Below are positions 1-8,170 of a stretch of DNA of 64,000 nucleotides, in pieces (position 1 is the stretch's first letter; each line of letters starts with the position of its first letter). The stretch is from Mesorhizobium ciceri WSM4083 (GTDB taxonomy: Bacteria > Pseudomonadota > Alphaproteobacteria > Rhizobiales > Rhizobiaceae): contig NZ_JAFG01000003.1 of the NCBI RefSeq assembly GCF_000519305.1, positions 1,057,070 to 1,121,069 on the forward strand, given 5' to 3'. The translations under genes and the position numbers were made by a program. The notes below the pieces were generated by a model. That model searched no databases and was not told the origin of the DNA. It saw only the letters and a program-made list of their open reading frames with translations.

Positions 1-831
1 TCCACGCATGGCGCACCGCGTGATGCCGACCGTCAGCGCCTTCTCGCGCACGATCGACAGGCACGCATCCTGGCTTTCCTGCGCCGCACGGGGTCGCTCA
101 CCGTCGCTGCGGCAGCGGCCGAACTCGCCGTTTCCGACATGACGATCCGCCGCGATCTCGTCGAACTGGAACGCGAGGGCAGGCTGGTGCGAATCCATGG
201 CGGCGCGATCGAGGCCGAGAACCCGCCGCTGGTCGCCATGGACAGTGAGGAGCCGAGTTTCGATTCGCGCTTGCGCCAGCGCCGTGACCCGAAGGCCGCG
301 ATTGCCGCGGCCGCGGCCGCCTTGGTTTCGGGATACCGCACCATCGCGATGGATGTCGGCACCACCACCTATCTGATGGCCGAGCACCTCAGGGACCTTC
401 CGCACGCCAAGGTGTTCACCAACAGCCTCAGGATCGCGGCGCTGCTGAACGGCGGCGCGCCCGAGGTCTATGTTGCCGGCGGCCGCGTACGGGCCGACGA
501 GATGTCGACCGGCGGGCCTTCGGCCATCGCCCAGTTCGAGGCGCTGTGGTTCGACGTCGCCGTGATCGGCGTCTCCGGCATCACGGCGGACGGCCTCTTC
601 GACTATTCCTTCGATGATACCGATATGAAGCGCGCCTATCTGAGACGGTCGGGCACCAAGATCGTGCTGTGCGATTCCGCCAAATTCCTGCGCATGTCGC
701 TGGTGCGGATAGCGCCACTGTCGGACATCGATATCCTCATCACCGATGCCGAGCCGCCGGCCAAGATCGCCGCGGCGCTCGCCGCGGCCAAGGTCGACCT
801 GCGCATCGCGCCGCCACTGACGCGCGACTGA
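1..831 (+). CDS. DeoR-family transcriptional regulator (5' end outside window)
   Basis: Sugar-responsive repressor of the DeoR/GlpR family, expected to bind operator DNA and release it on binding a sugar phosphate. The frame is open from base 1, with no in-frame ATG, GTG or TTG before the helix-turn-helix, so the N-terminus lies outside the window. The winged helix runs over about codons 20-65 and ends in the family hallmark TIRRDL, with RIHGGAI just after. The C-terminal sensor domain shows the DVGTTT phosphate-loop motif. An internal ATG at 139 falls inside the DNA-binding helix and is not a plausible start. The gene precedes the BtpA, FGGY kinase, HAD, PfkB and GatZ genes in the same direction and is the likely local regulator. 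Confidence 0.9.
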   Translation, partial: STHGAPRDADRQRLLAHDRQARILAFLRRTGSLTVAAAAAELAVSDMTIRRDLVELEREGRLVRIHGGAIEAENPPLVAMDSEEPSFDSRLRQRRDPKAAIAAAAAALVSGYRTIAMDVGTTTYLMAEHLRDLPHAKVFTNSLRIAALLNGGAPEVYVAGGRVRADEMSTGGPSAIAQFEALWFDVAVIGVSGITADGLFDYSFDDTDMKRAYLRRSGTKIVLCDSAKFLRMSLVRIAPLSDIDILITDAEPPAKIAAALAAAKVDLRIAPPLTRD

Positions 832-870
832 GGCGCAACATTTTCACTTTATCCCCAAGGAGACGACTCG

Positions 871-1671
871 ATGGTTTTTGAATTTTTCGGCGACAAGAAG
901 AAGGCTGTCATCTCGATGGCACATATCGGTGCCCTGCCGGGAACGCCCCTCTATGATGCCGATGGCGGCCTCGACAAGCTGATCGATGGCGTGCTCTCCG
1001 ACATCCGCAAGCTGCAGAGCGGCGGCGTCGATGCCATCATGTTCGGCAACGAGAACGATCGCCCCTATGTCTTCAAGGCGCCGCCGGAAGGCATCGCCGC
1101 CATGACCGCGATCGTCCAGGCGGTGAAGCCCGAGCTGAAAGTGCCGTTTGGCGTCAATTATCTCTGGGACCCGACCGCCAGCGTCGCGATCGGGGCGGCC
1201 ACCGGAGCCCGTTTCGTGCGCGAGATCTTCACCGGCCTGTTCGCTTCCGACATGGGCTTGTGGGAGCCCGATTGCGCCGCCGCCTCGCGCCTGCGGCACA
1301 ATCTTGGTCGCGACGACATGAAGCTTCTCTTCAACATCAATGCCGAGTTCGCACACTCGCTCGACCAGCGCCCGATTGAATTGCGCGCCAAGAGCGCGGT
1401 GTTCTCGTCGATGGCAGACGCGATCCTCGTTTCCGGTCCGATCACCGGCCAGCCGGCCGACCAGTCCCACCTGCGCAGCGTCTGCGAGACGATCAAGGAC
1501 GTGCCGGTCTTCGCCAACACCGGCGTGAACATCGACAATGTCCGCGATGTCCTTTCGCTGGCGAGCGGCGTCGTGATCGGGACCCATTTCAAGATCGATG
1601 GCAACACCTGGAACGCCGTCGACGGCGATCGGGTCAAGCGCTTCATGGACGTTGTCGCCACCTTGCGCTGA
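871..1671 (+). CDS. BtpA/SgcQ family protein
   Basis: A 266-residue protein of the BtpA/SgcQ family, a TIM-barrel-like family named after a photosystem I biogenesis factor. In heterotrophs it usually sits in sugar or polyol operons, and its reaction there is not established. Visible family features are the N-terminal MAHIGALPGTP segment, a GGVDAIMFGNEND stretch, and a C-terminal VFANTGVN...GVVIGTHFK barrel end that resembles phosphate-binding loops of aldolases and epimerases. A clear AAGGAGA ribosome site precedes the ATG. It follows the DeoR gene by 39 bp and lies upstream of a sugar kinase, so I infer a role in sugar-phosphate metabolism. Confidence 0.85.
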   Translation: MVFEFFGDKKKAVISMAHIGALPGTPLYDADGGLDKLIDGVLSDIRKLQSGGVDAIMFGNENDRPYVFKAPPEGIAAMTAIVQAVKPELKVPFGVNYLWDPTASVAIGAATGARFVREIFTGLFASDMGLWEPDCAAASRLRHNLGRDDMKLLFNINAEFAHSLDQRPIELRAKSAVFSSMADAILVSGPITGQPADQSHLRSVCETIKDVPVFANTGVNIDNVRDVLSLASGVVIGTHFKIDGNTWNAVDGDRVKRFMDVVATLR

Positions 1672-1831
1672 GGACGGCTTCCACGGCGATGCCGGCCACC
1701 GCCGGCTCGCGGTGATCATATCGATCGTTGCGGGCCGGCGTCCGGAATGATCGACTGGTATCGAGCAGTGGAACACAACGAGGCAGACAGGTTCGCCCGC
1801 CTGCCCTTCCCGGCATTTCAATGGATTCGAC

Positions 1832-3352
1832 ATGGCGTTCGTTCTCGGTCTCGATATCGGCACCACCTCGACGATCGGCATCCTGATCCGGCTTCCCGAT
1901 CAGGTGAGGGGCCTCGCCTCGCGCCCCGTCACGCTGCATTCCGAGCATGCGGGCTGGGCCGAGGAAGATCCAGCGCAATGGTGGGCCAATGTCCGCGACA
2001 TCGTGCAGGAGTTGCTCAGGACCAGCGGCATCAAGGCCGAAGAGATCGTGGCGGTCGGCACCACCGGCATGCTGCCGGCGGTCGTTCTTGTGGACGACCA
2101 GGGCGAGGTGCTGCGGCCGAGCATCCAGCAGAGCGACGGCCGCTGTGGCGCCGAAGTGGCCGAACTGCGGACCGAATGCAATGAGGCGGCTTTCATCGCC
2201 AAGGCCGGCAACGGCATCAACCAACAGCTCGTCACCGCAAAGCTGCGCTGGATAGAGCGTCACGAGCCGGAGGTGTTCAGCCGCATCGCCACCGTTTTCG
2301 GCTCCTATGACTATATCAACTGGCGCCTCACCGGCGAACGTGCGGTCGAGCAGAACTGGGCGCTGGAGGCCGGCTTCGTCGATGTTTCGACGCACCGGAT
2401 CGACGACGATCTGGTGGCGCTCGCTCACATACCGCGCTCGGCCGTGCCCCGAAAGATCGCCTCGCATGAGATCCTCGGTTCCGTCTCGGCGAAGGCCGCG
2501 GATGAGACCGGCCTGATGGCGGGAACACCTGTCGTCGGTGGTGCGGCCGACATGATCGCCTCCGCGCTCGGTGCCGGAGTTGCCAAAGCAGGCGATGTCC
2601 TCCTGAAATTCGGCGGCTCGGTCGATATCCTGATCGCCACCGATCAGATCAAGCCCGATCCGCGCATGTATCTCGATTACCACCTGGTGCCGGGCCTGTT
2701 CATGCCCAATGGCTGCATGTCGACCGGCGGCTCGGGCCTCAACTGGTTCGTACGCAATTTCGCCGGCGGCGAGATGGTCGCGGCACAGGCCGAGGGTATT
2801 TCGGTACACCAGCGGCTCGATGCGCTGGCGGCAGAGCGTCCCGCCGGTGCCGATGGCCTCATCATCCTGCCCTATTTCCTCGGCGAGAAGACGCCGATCC
2901 ATGATCCAGCGGCCCGTGGCGTGATCGATGGGCTGACGCTGTCGCACGATATCGGCCATGTCTGGCGCGCTTTGCTCGAGGCCTATGCCTTTGCCATCGC
3001 GCATCATGTAGAGGTGCTCAACGACATGGGCCACCGGACCGAGCGCTATCTCGCCTCCGACGGCGGCTCAAGCAGCAAGGTCTGGATGCAGATTGTCGCG
3101 GATGTCCTGCAAAAGCCGGTCCAACGCCTGACCGGGCACCCCGGCTCTTGCATCGGCGCTGCCTGGACGGCGGCGATCGGCGTCGGCCTGACCGACGACT
3201 GGTCGGGCGTTTCCGGTTTCGTCAGCTTCGCCGACCGGCTGGATCCCGACCCGCGCAAGGCCGACATCTACCGCGACGGCTATCGCCGCTATCGCGATCT
3301 CTATGCACGCCTGTCGGCTCCTGGCGCGACCAAAGCGGGATCGTCATCGTGA
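1832..3352 (+). CDS. FGGY-family carbohydrate kinase
   Basis: ATP-dependent sugar kinase of the FGGY family (xylulokinase, glycerol kinase, ribulokinase), 506 residues and full length for the family. The N-terminal ASKHA motif DIGTT is at residues 8-12. The C-terminal domain carries ASDGGSSSKVWMQIVADVL and GSCIGAAWTAAIG, the usual ATP-site and dimer regions. Substrate cannot be read from sequence; a ketose or polyol is expected from its neighbours. The stop overlaps the next start by one base (TGATG), so the HAD phosphatase gene is translationally coupled. The 160 bp before it hold no gene; the ribosome site before this ATG is weak. Confidence 0.9.
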   Translation: MAFVLGLDIGTTSTIGILIRLPDQVRGLASRPVTLHSEHAGWAEEDPAQWWANVRDIVQELLRTSGIKAEEIVAVGTTGMLPAVVLVDDQGEVLRPSIQQSDGRCGAEVAELRTECNEAAFIAKAGNGINQQLVTAKLRWIERHEPEVFSRIATVFGSYDYINWRLTGERAVEQNWALEAGFVDVSTHRIDDDLVALAHIPRSAVPRKIASHEILGSVSAKAADETGLMAGTPVVGGAADMIASALGAGVAKAGDVLLKFGGSVDILIATDQIKPDPRMYLDYHLVPGLFMPNGCMSTGGSGLNWFVRNFAGGEMVAAQAEGISVHQRLDALAAERPAGADGLIILPYFLGEKTPIHDPAARGVIDGLTLSHDIGHVWRALLEAYAFAIAHHVEVLNDMGHRTERYLASDGGSSSKVWMQIVADVLQKPVQRLTGHPGSCIGAAWTAAIGVGLTDDWSGVSGFVSFADRLDPDPRKADIYRDGYRRYRDLYARLSAPGATKAGSSS

Positions 3353-3981
3353 TGTATCGCGCCGTCGCCTGGGACATCGACGGAACGCTGATCGACAGCG
3401 AGCCGTTGCATCATCAATCTCTCCTCGCCGGCTGCCGCAACTGGAACGTCGATCTTGACGACCTGCCCGACCAAGCCTTTCGCGGCATCCATATGGGCGA
3501 CGTCTGGACAATGCTGCGCCCCCGTCTCCCAGCCGGGCTCGACCAGGCGGAGTGGCTCGCCGCCATCAATGCCCACTACGTCGCGAACCGGGCCGACGCC
3601 GTCCCGATCCCCGAGGCGGTCGAGACGATCCGGACCCTGGCTGACCGCGGCGTCCCGCAGGTCTGCGTGTCGAATTCCGGCCGGCAAGTCGTCAATGCCA
3701 ATCTCGCTGCGCTCGGCGTGCTCGACCATATGAGCCTCACAATCAGCCTCGACGACGTTTCGGCCGGCAAACCCGACCCAACGCCCTATCGCGAGGCCTG
3801 CCGGCAGCTCGCCATGGCTCCAGGGTCCGTCGTGGCCGTGGAAGACAGCCGCACCGGCACTGAGGCCGCACGAGCCGCCGGTCTGTTCGTGGTTGGCTAT
3901 CTCCCCAGCGGCGGCCAGCTCGGCGACGTCGATCTCAGTACCAACCGTCTGTCGTCGATCCTGGACCTGTTTCCCGGCTGA
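3352..3981 (+). CDS. HAD-superfamily sugar-phosphate phosphatase / mutase-like hydrolase
   Basis: A 209-residue HAD subfamily IA hydrolase (phosphoglycolate phosphatase / beta-phosphoglucomutase type). Motif I is DIDGT with nucleophile Asp8 and acid/base Asp10. Motif II is the VSNS serine, motif III the lysine of AGKPDP, and motif IV VEDSRTG. The cap region lies between motifs I and II. I chose the ATG at 3352 because it overlaps the kinase stop and starts directly on the conserved first strand; a GTG lies one codon upstream. Coupling to a FGGY kinase suggests it removes or interconverts a sugar phosphate from that pathway. Confidence 0.88.
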   Translation: MYRAVAWDIDGTLIDSEPLHHQSLLAGCRNWNVDLDDLPDQAFRGIHMGDVWTMLRPRLPAGLDQAEWLAAINAHYVANRADAVPIPEAVETIRTLADRGVPQVCVSNSGRQVVNANLAALGVLDHMSLTISLDDVSAGKPDPTPYREACRQLAMAPGSVVAVEDSRTGTEAARAAGLFVVGYLPSGGQLGDVDLSTNRLSSILDLFPG

Positions 3982-4134
3982 GGGTTTGCGCGCTGTTCCA
4001 AGTGTGCGCTTGACCATGCATGCAGGTTTGTAGCGTGATGGCAGCTGATCGATTCACATCGATCCGGTAGGAATCCTCTTGCGCCTCGGCGTCGTGAAAC
4101 CGCAAACGACACCATACCCAGGATCGGACGCTTG

Positions 4135-5121
4135 ATGAACGACCTCCCCCAAACACTTGCACCGGACTCGCTCGGGCCAACCGTGACGATGGGAGAAATC
4201 CTGGTAGAGATCGTCGCGAGGCAGACGGGCACCGGCTTCCGGGAACCGATCGACCTCATTGGCCCCTTTCCGAGCGGCGCGCCCGCCATCTTCATCGATC
4301 AATGCGCGCGTATGGGCGGAGCGGCGGCAATGGTGGGCGTGGTCGGCGACGACGATTTCGGCTTCGTCAACATGGAGCGCCTGAAGCGAGACGGCGTAGA
4401 CATCTCCGCCATCGCAGTTTCCTCGGATTATCCGACGGGCAGCGCCTTTGTTCGCTACCGCACGGACGGAAGTCGAGATTTCGTCTACAACATCGCCAAA
4501 TCCGCCGCCGCCCGGCTGGAATGGACCCCGCAGGTCGAGGCGCTGATCGCGCGTTGCGGGCATATCCACGTCATGGGAACGGTGTTCGCAAGCCCCGCCG
4601 CCTGGGCGATCACCGAACGCGCGATCCCCTTGATCAAGGCGCGCGGCGGCACGATGTCGCTCGATCCGAACCTGCGCAAGGAATTGCTGGCGCACGGGCA
4701 GACCGAGGAGAAATTCGCCGGCCTGGTGGACGAAGCGGACTTGCTGCTGCCGTCGGGCAACGAATTGTTCCTGGCCGCCGGCATGGACGGCGAGGAACGC
4801 GCAATCGAGGCGCTGTTCAAACGAGGGGTCAAGGAGATCGCCGTGAAGCGCGGCGAACGTGGCGCGTCAGCCCGTCAAAGCACCGGAGCCCGCGCCGATT
4901 GCCCCGGCCTGATCGTCGAGGAAACGGACCCCACCGGGGCCGGCGACTGTTTCGGCGGAGCCTATGTCGCATGCCGGCGGCTGGGCATGGCGCTGCAGAC
5001 GGCGCTCGAATTCGCCAACGCGGCAGGCGCGCGCAACGTCACACGCCTCGGCCCCATGGAGGGAGCCGGCACGCGGGCCGAGCTGGAAGATTTCATGGCA
5101 AGAACGGCGAGAAGAAGCTGA
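4135..5121 (+). CDS. PfkB-family sugar kinase, probable D-tagatose kinase
   Basis: Ribokinase/PfkB-family kinase of 328 residues. The N-terminal signature is GEILVEI; the C-terminal PfkB signature DPTGAGDCFGG contains the catalytic Asp and anion hole. The GATZ-type gene follows with a one-base overlap (TGATG). In Agrobacterium a PF00294 kinase next to a PF08013 (GatZ/KbaZ-family) protein phosphorylates D-tagatose, and the partner epimerises tagatose 6-phosphate to fructose 6-phosphate; the same pairing here supports that call. A TTG one codon upstream is an alternative start. Fructokinase or 2-keto-3-deoxygluconate kinase remain possible. Confidence 0.8.
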   Translation: MNDLPQTLAPDSLGPTVTMGEILVEIVARQTGTGFREPIDLIGPFPSGAPAIFIDQCARMGGAAAMVGVVGDDDFGFVNMERLKRDGVDISAIAVSSDYPTGSAFVRYRTDGSRDFVYNIAKSAAARLEWTPQVEALIARCGHIHVMGTVFASPAAWAITERAIPLIKARGGTMSLDPNLRKELLAHGQTEEKFAGLVDEADLLLPSGNELFLAAGMDGEERAIEALFKRGVKEIAVKRGERGASARQSTGARADCPGLIVEETDPTGAGDCFGGAYVACRRLGMALQTALEFANAAGARNVTRLGPMEGAGTRAELEDFMARTARRS

Positions 5122-6389
5122 TGCGTGTGGCGATCGAAGATGTGCCGGCCCTGCACAGGGAAGGCAAGAAAATCGGGGTGACCTCGGTGTGTTCGGCACA
5201 CCCCCTGGTGCTGAAAGCCGCACTGCGCCGCGGCCGGGAAACCGGCACCACCGTCCTGATCGAGGCGACGTGCAATCAGGTCAATCATCTGGGCGGTTAT
5301 ACGGGCATGACGCCGGCCGATTTCGCGGCGATGGTGGAAGCGCTCGCGGCAGCCGAGCAGTGCCCGGAAGAGCTGATCGTGCTTGGCGGGGATCATCTCG
5401 GCCCTAATCCCTGGAAAGACCGGCCCGCCGAGGAGGCGATGGCGCAGGCCGGGACGATGGTCGATGCCTATGTCCGCGCCGGCTTCCGCAAGATCCACCT
5501 CGATGCGTCGATGGGCTGCGCGGGTGAACCGGCGGCGCTAGACGACCACACGGTGGCCGGGCGCGCGGCCAGGCTGGCAGGCGTCGCGGAGCAGGCGGCA
5601 GCGCAGAGCGGCGGGGCAAGCCCGGTCTACATCATCGGGACGGAAGTGCCGCCGGCCGGCGGCGCCGATCACGCTTTGGATGCGATCACCCCGACCAGTC
5701 CGGAGGCCGCTCGCCGGACACATGCCATTCACGCCCAGGCATTCCAAACCGCCGGGCTTGAAAGCGCATTTTCCCGCGTCATCGGGCTTGTCGTGCAGCC
5801 GGGCGTGGAGTTCGGCAACCAGAATGTGATTTTCTACGATCGGGCAAAGGCCAGCGATCTGGCGGCAACTCTGAGCACATTGCCGTCGCTCATTTTCGAA
5901 GCCCATTCGACGGACTATCAGGGCGAGAGGCCGCTGCGTGAACTCGTCGAGGACGGCTTCGCCATCCTCAAGGTCGGCCCCGAGCTGACCTTCAAACTGC
6001 GCGAGGCGCTGTACGCGCTCGACCTGATCGCTTCCGACCTGGTGCCTGGCTATGGCGAGCGGCCGCTTTACCACGCCATGGAAGAGTTGATGCAAGCCGC
6101 GCCCAAGAACTGGGCAAGCCACTATCATGGCAGCGATGCCGACAAACGGACGCTGCGCCACTACTCCTATTCCGATCGCATCCGATATTATTGGGCGACC
6201 CCGCAAGCCCGTGCCGCCTGCGACCGGCTCTTCGATACGCTGAACGGCCGCAAGGTGCCGGTGACGCTGTTTCTCCAGCACCTGCCTTCGGCAGCCACCT
6301 GGGCCGACCGAGCCTGCGACGGCGAAGAGATCGCGATCCATCACGTCCAGCGAAGCATCGAGGTCTACGCCAAGGCATGCGGCACCTGA
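5121..6389 (+). CDS. GatZ/KbaZ-family protein, probable D-tagatose-6-phosphate 4-epimerase
   Basis: A 422-residue member of PF08013, the family once described only as the non-catalytic subunit of tagatose-bisphosphate aldolase (GatZ/KbaZ). Conserved stretches are TSVCSAHP near the N-terminus, IEATCNQVNHLGGYTGM, GGDHLGPNPW, IIGTEVPPAGG and FEAHSTDYQ. No GatY/KbaY class II aldolase lies nearby, so an aldolase-subunit role is unlikely here. In Agrobacterium a relative beside a PfkB tagatose kinase epimerises D-tagatose 6-phosphate at C4 to D-fructose 6-phosphate, which would feed glycolysis. The frame is open upstream of the ATG, but the overlap with the kinase stop fixes the start. Confidence 0.85.
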   Translation: MRVAIEDVPALHREGKKIGVTSVCSAHPLVLKAALRRGRETGTTVLIEATCNQVNHLGGYTGMTPADFAAMVEALAAAEQCPEELIVLGGDHLGPNPWKDRPAEEAMAQAGTMVDAYVRAGFRKIHLDASMGCAGEPAALDDHTVAGRAARLAGVAEQAAAQSGGASPVYIIGTEVPPAGGADHALDAITPTSPEAARRTHAIHAQAFQTAGLESAFSRVIGLVVQPGVEFGNQNVIFYDRAKASDLAATLSTLPSLIFEAHSTDYQGERPLRELVEDGFAILKVGPELTFKLREALYALDLIASDLVPGYGERPLYHAMEELMQAAPKNWASHYHGSDADKRTLRHYSYSDRIRYYWATPQARAACDRLFDTLNGRKVPVTLFLQHLPSAATWADRACDGEEIAIHHVQRSIEVYAKACGT

Positions 6390-6446
6390 ACCCCTCGTCC
6401 GGTTCTTCAAGGCCAGAGCGCATGGGCTGGCTGGCGGCAGAAATAC

Positions 6447-7793
6447 TTACAGCGATGGTCCCAATCGGATCGGGCTGCCGTCGCTGAAACGGGATTGACG
6501 GAACCTGTGGAGATTGTGCCCGGTCTCGTTGCCCTGGATCAAATCGGACAGGATGCGGCCCATTCCGGGTCCTATGCCGAAGCCGTGGCCACTCATCCCG
6601 GTCGCGACAACGAGGCCCGGGATCGCAGCGGCGCGATCGACGATGGGCACGACATCGGGCATCGCATCGATCATGCCCGCCCAGCTCGCCTTGAGCGGTA
6701 CAGTCGTGAACTGAGGGAAAAGCTCCCTGAACCCGCGGTCGATGGCGCGGAGGGCCGACGTCTCGGGAGCCGGATTGAGGACGCGCATCCGTTCGAAAGG
6801 GCTTTCTTGATCCGCGTTCCATCTGCGCGGCGTCGACCAGCCGTCCGGGTATCCTCGCGGGGCCGCCGGCAGGTAGCGTGTGCCGAAGGGATTGGCCATC
6901 AGGGCGCTGATATATTTGCCCGCATGGCGAAATGCGTCCGGGCCTATGTAGAGTTGGCTACTGCCTCCCGATGCGAGCGTATACCCGCCATCCTGCCTGC
7001 GCCGGAAAGCGATGCGTTCGTCCGCCGCGGCACCGGCGTGGATTTCCGCCATCGGTGCTGTCGCGGCGACGGTCGCCCTGACGCTGAGCTGCGGAATCGA
7101 GATGCCGTGGGCGCGCAGGAAGAGCGACGTCCACGCGCCGCTGGCGACGAGGACGCTCGAGGTCGCGATGAGCCCTTTCTCGGTCCAGACGCCACTGATG
7201 CGACCCCCGGAGATGTCGAGCATACGTGCCGCGCAATTCTCGATGATCGTCACGCCTTCGCGGGCCGCCAGGCGCGCAAGCGCGGGCACGGCGACCCAAG
7301 GTTCGGCGCGCATGTCCGATGGAGTGATCATTGCGCCTTTGAACGGTAGCGCCATGGCCGGGATCAGGCTTGCCAACTCACCTTGGCCGAGGAGACGCGT
7401 GTCGACGCCATGAGCCTGGGCGATCGTCAGGAATTTCGCGAAACCGGCCATCTCCTTGTCCGTCCGCGCAAGATAGGTGACGCCCGTCTGCTTCAGCCCT
7501 ATGTCCTCGCCACACTCCTGCGCCAGTTGCCGCCAGAGGCGCTGCGCTTCGATGACGATCGGCAGTTCGTCGGCATCGCGGCCCTGCTGCCGGATCCAGC
7601 CCCAATTGCGCGAGGATTGCTCGGCGGCGATGCGGCCCTTTTCCAGCAGCGTCACCGAGACGTTCCGTCGCGCCAGGAAAAGTGCCGTGGTCACGCCAAT
7701 GACCCCGCCGCCGATGATCACCACATCCGAGCCCTTCGGCAGGGGCTGCTGGAACTGGATCGGGGTGGCTTCGGTGAAGGGGAAGATTGTCAA
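6447..7793 (-). CDS. FAD-dependent amino-acid/amine oxidoreductase (DAO family)
   Basis: A 448-residue flavoprotein of the DAO superfamily (D-amino acid dehydrogenase, sarcosine or glycine oxidase type). The dinucleotide-binding motif IIGGGVIGVTTALFLARR is at about residues 25-42, followed by the acidic end of strand 2 (LLEKG). RNWGWIRQQGRD is typical of the active-site/FAD loop, and GMSGHGFGIGPGMGRILSDLI is the C-terminal FAD-binding end. The start is a TTG with an AAGGA site about 9 nt upstream; no ATG precedes it in frame. It stands alone, tail to tail with the tagatose genes. The upstream region carries three 14-bp direct repeats that may be regulatory. Substrate unknown. Confidence 0.87.
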   Translation of the reverse strand: MTIFPFTEATPIQFQQPLPKGSDVVIIGGGVIGVTTALFLARRNVSVTLLEKGRIAAEQSSRNWGWIRQQGRDADELPIVIEAQRLWRQLAQECGEDIGLKQTGVTYLARTDKEMAGFAKFLTIAQAHGVDTRLLGQGELASLIPAMALPFKGAMITPSDMRAEPWVAVPALARLAAREGVTIIENCAARMLDISGGRISGVWTEKGLIATSSVLVASGAWTSLFLRAHGISIPQLSVRATVAATAPMAEIHAGAAADERIAFRRRQDGGYTLASGGSSQLYIGPDAFRHAGKYISALMANPFGTRYLPAAPRGYPDGWSTPRRWNADQESPFERMRVLNPAPETSALRAIDRGFRELFPQFTTVPLKASWAGMIDAMPDVVPIVDRAAAIPGLVVATGMSGHGFGIGPGMGRILSDLIQGNETGHNLHRFRQSRFSDGSPIRLGPSL

Positions 7794-8170
7794 AGAGCAC
7801 TATCCTTCCTGGTATTCCGCGGCGGCGTCCGGTCTACGCACTTGGCAGCGATATCGGGGCAGCGATATCGGGGCAGCAATATCCGGCCGCCGTGAAATGT
7901 CGATACCACGCGAGGAGATTGATCGTCAGCTACTGCTTGCCGAGAACGACGGCGACAGATCGCGGTTCGGAAGCCCCTCTGGACAATGAGTTCTGAAATC
8001 GCCGGCCAAAGGCTGGCGACTGTGCAAGCCGTGCCCCGAGAAACCGTGGCGAATACGACGTCCCTGATCTCGGATAGCACCGGCGATGCCGAGCACGCTT
8101 ATTCGCGGCGGCCGGCCCATCTCAGTCCCTTTCAAGGCCTGCTCCTGTCTCGCGAGATGGTCGTCATGTC
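7794..8170. other. 377-bp intergenic region with tandem repeats
   Basis: No convincing gene is present: short open frames on both strands lack ribosome sites and family features. It holds the upstream region of the FAD oxidoreductase, including the triple 14-bp repeat annotated separately, and lies downstream of gabD. I see no strong terminator for gabD. Confidence 0.6.
7844..7885. repeat. Three tandem 14-bp repeats, each with a CGATATCG-type palindrome
   Basis: GGCAGCGATATCGG occurs twice head to tail and a third time as GGCAGCAATATCCG, with no spacer. The first two copies contain the 8-bp palindrome CGATATCG. The array lies about 50 bp upstream of the FAD oxidoreductase start, where operators or activator sites are expected. 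A simple replication-slippage repeat is the alternative. Confidence 0.7.

Noticed and set aside
1672..1831. Riboswitch or attenuator before the FGGY kinase
   Set aside because: Only short GC-rich self-complementary pieces are present, and nothing matches a known riboswitch core.
4302..5120. Long N-terminal extension of the GatZ-family frame
   Set aside because: It overlaps the PfkB kinase gene in another frame, and the family start is the ATG at 5121 overlapping the kinase stop.
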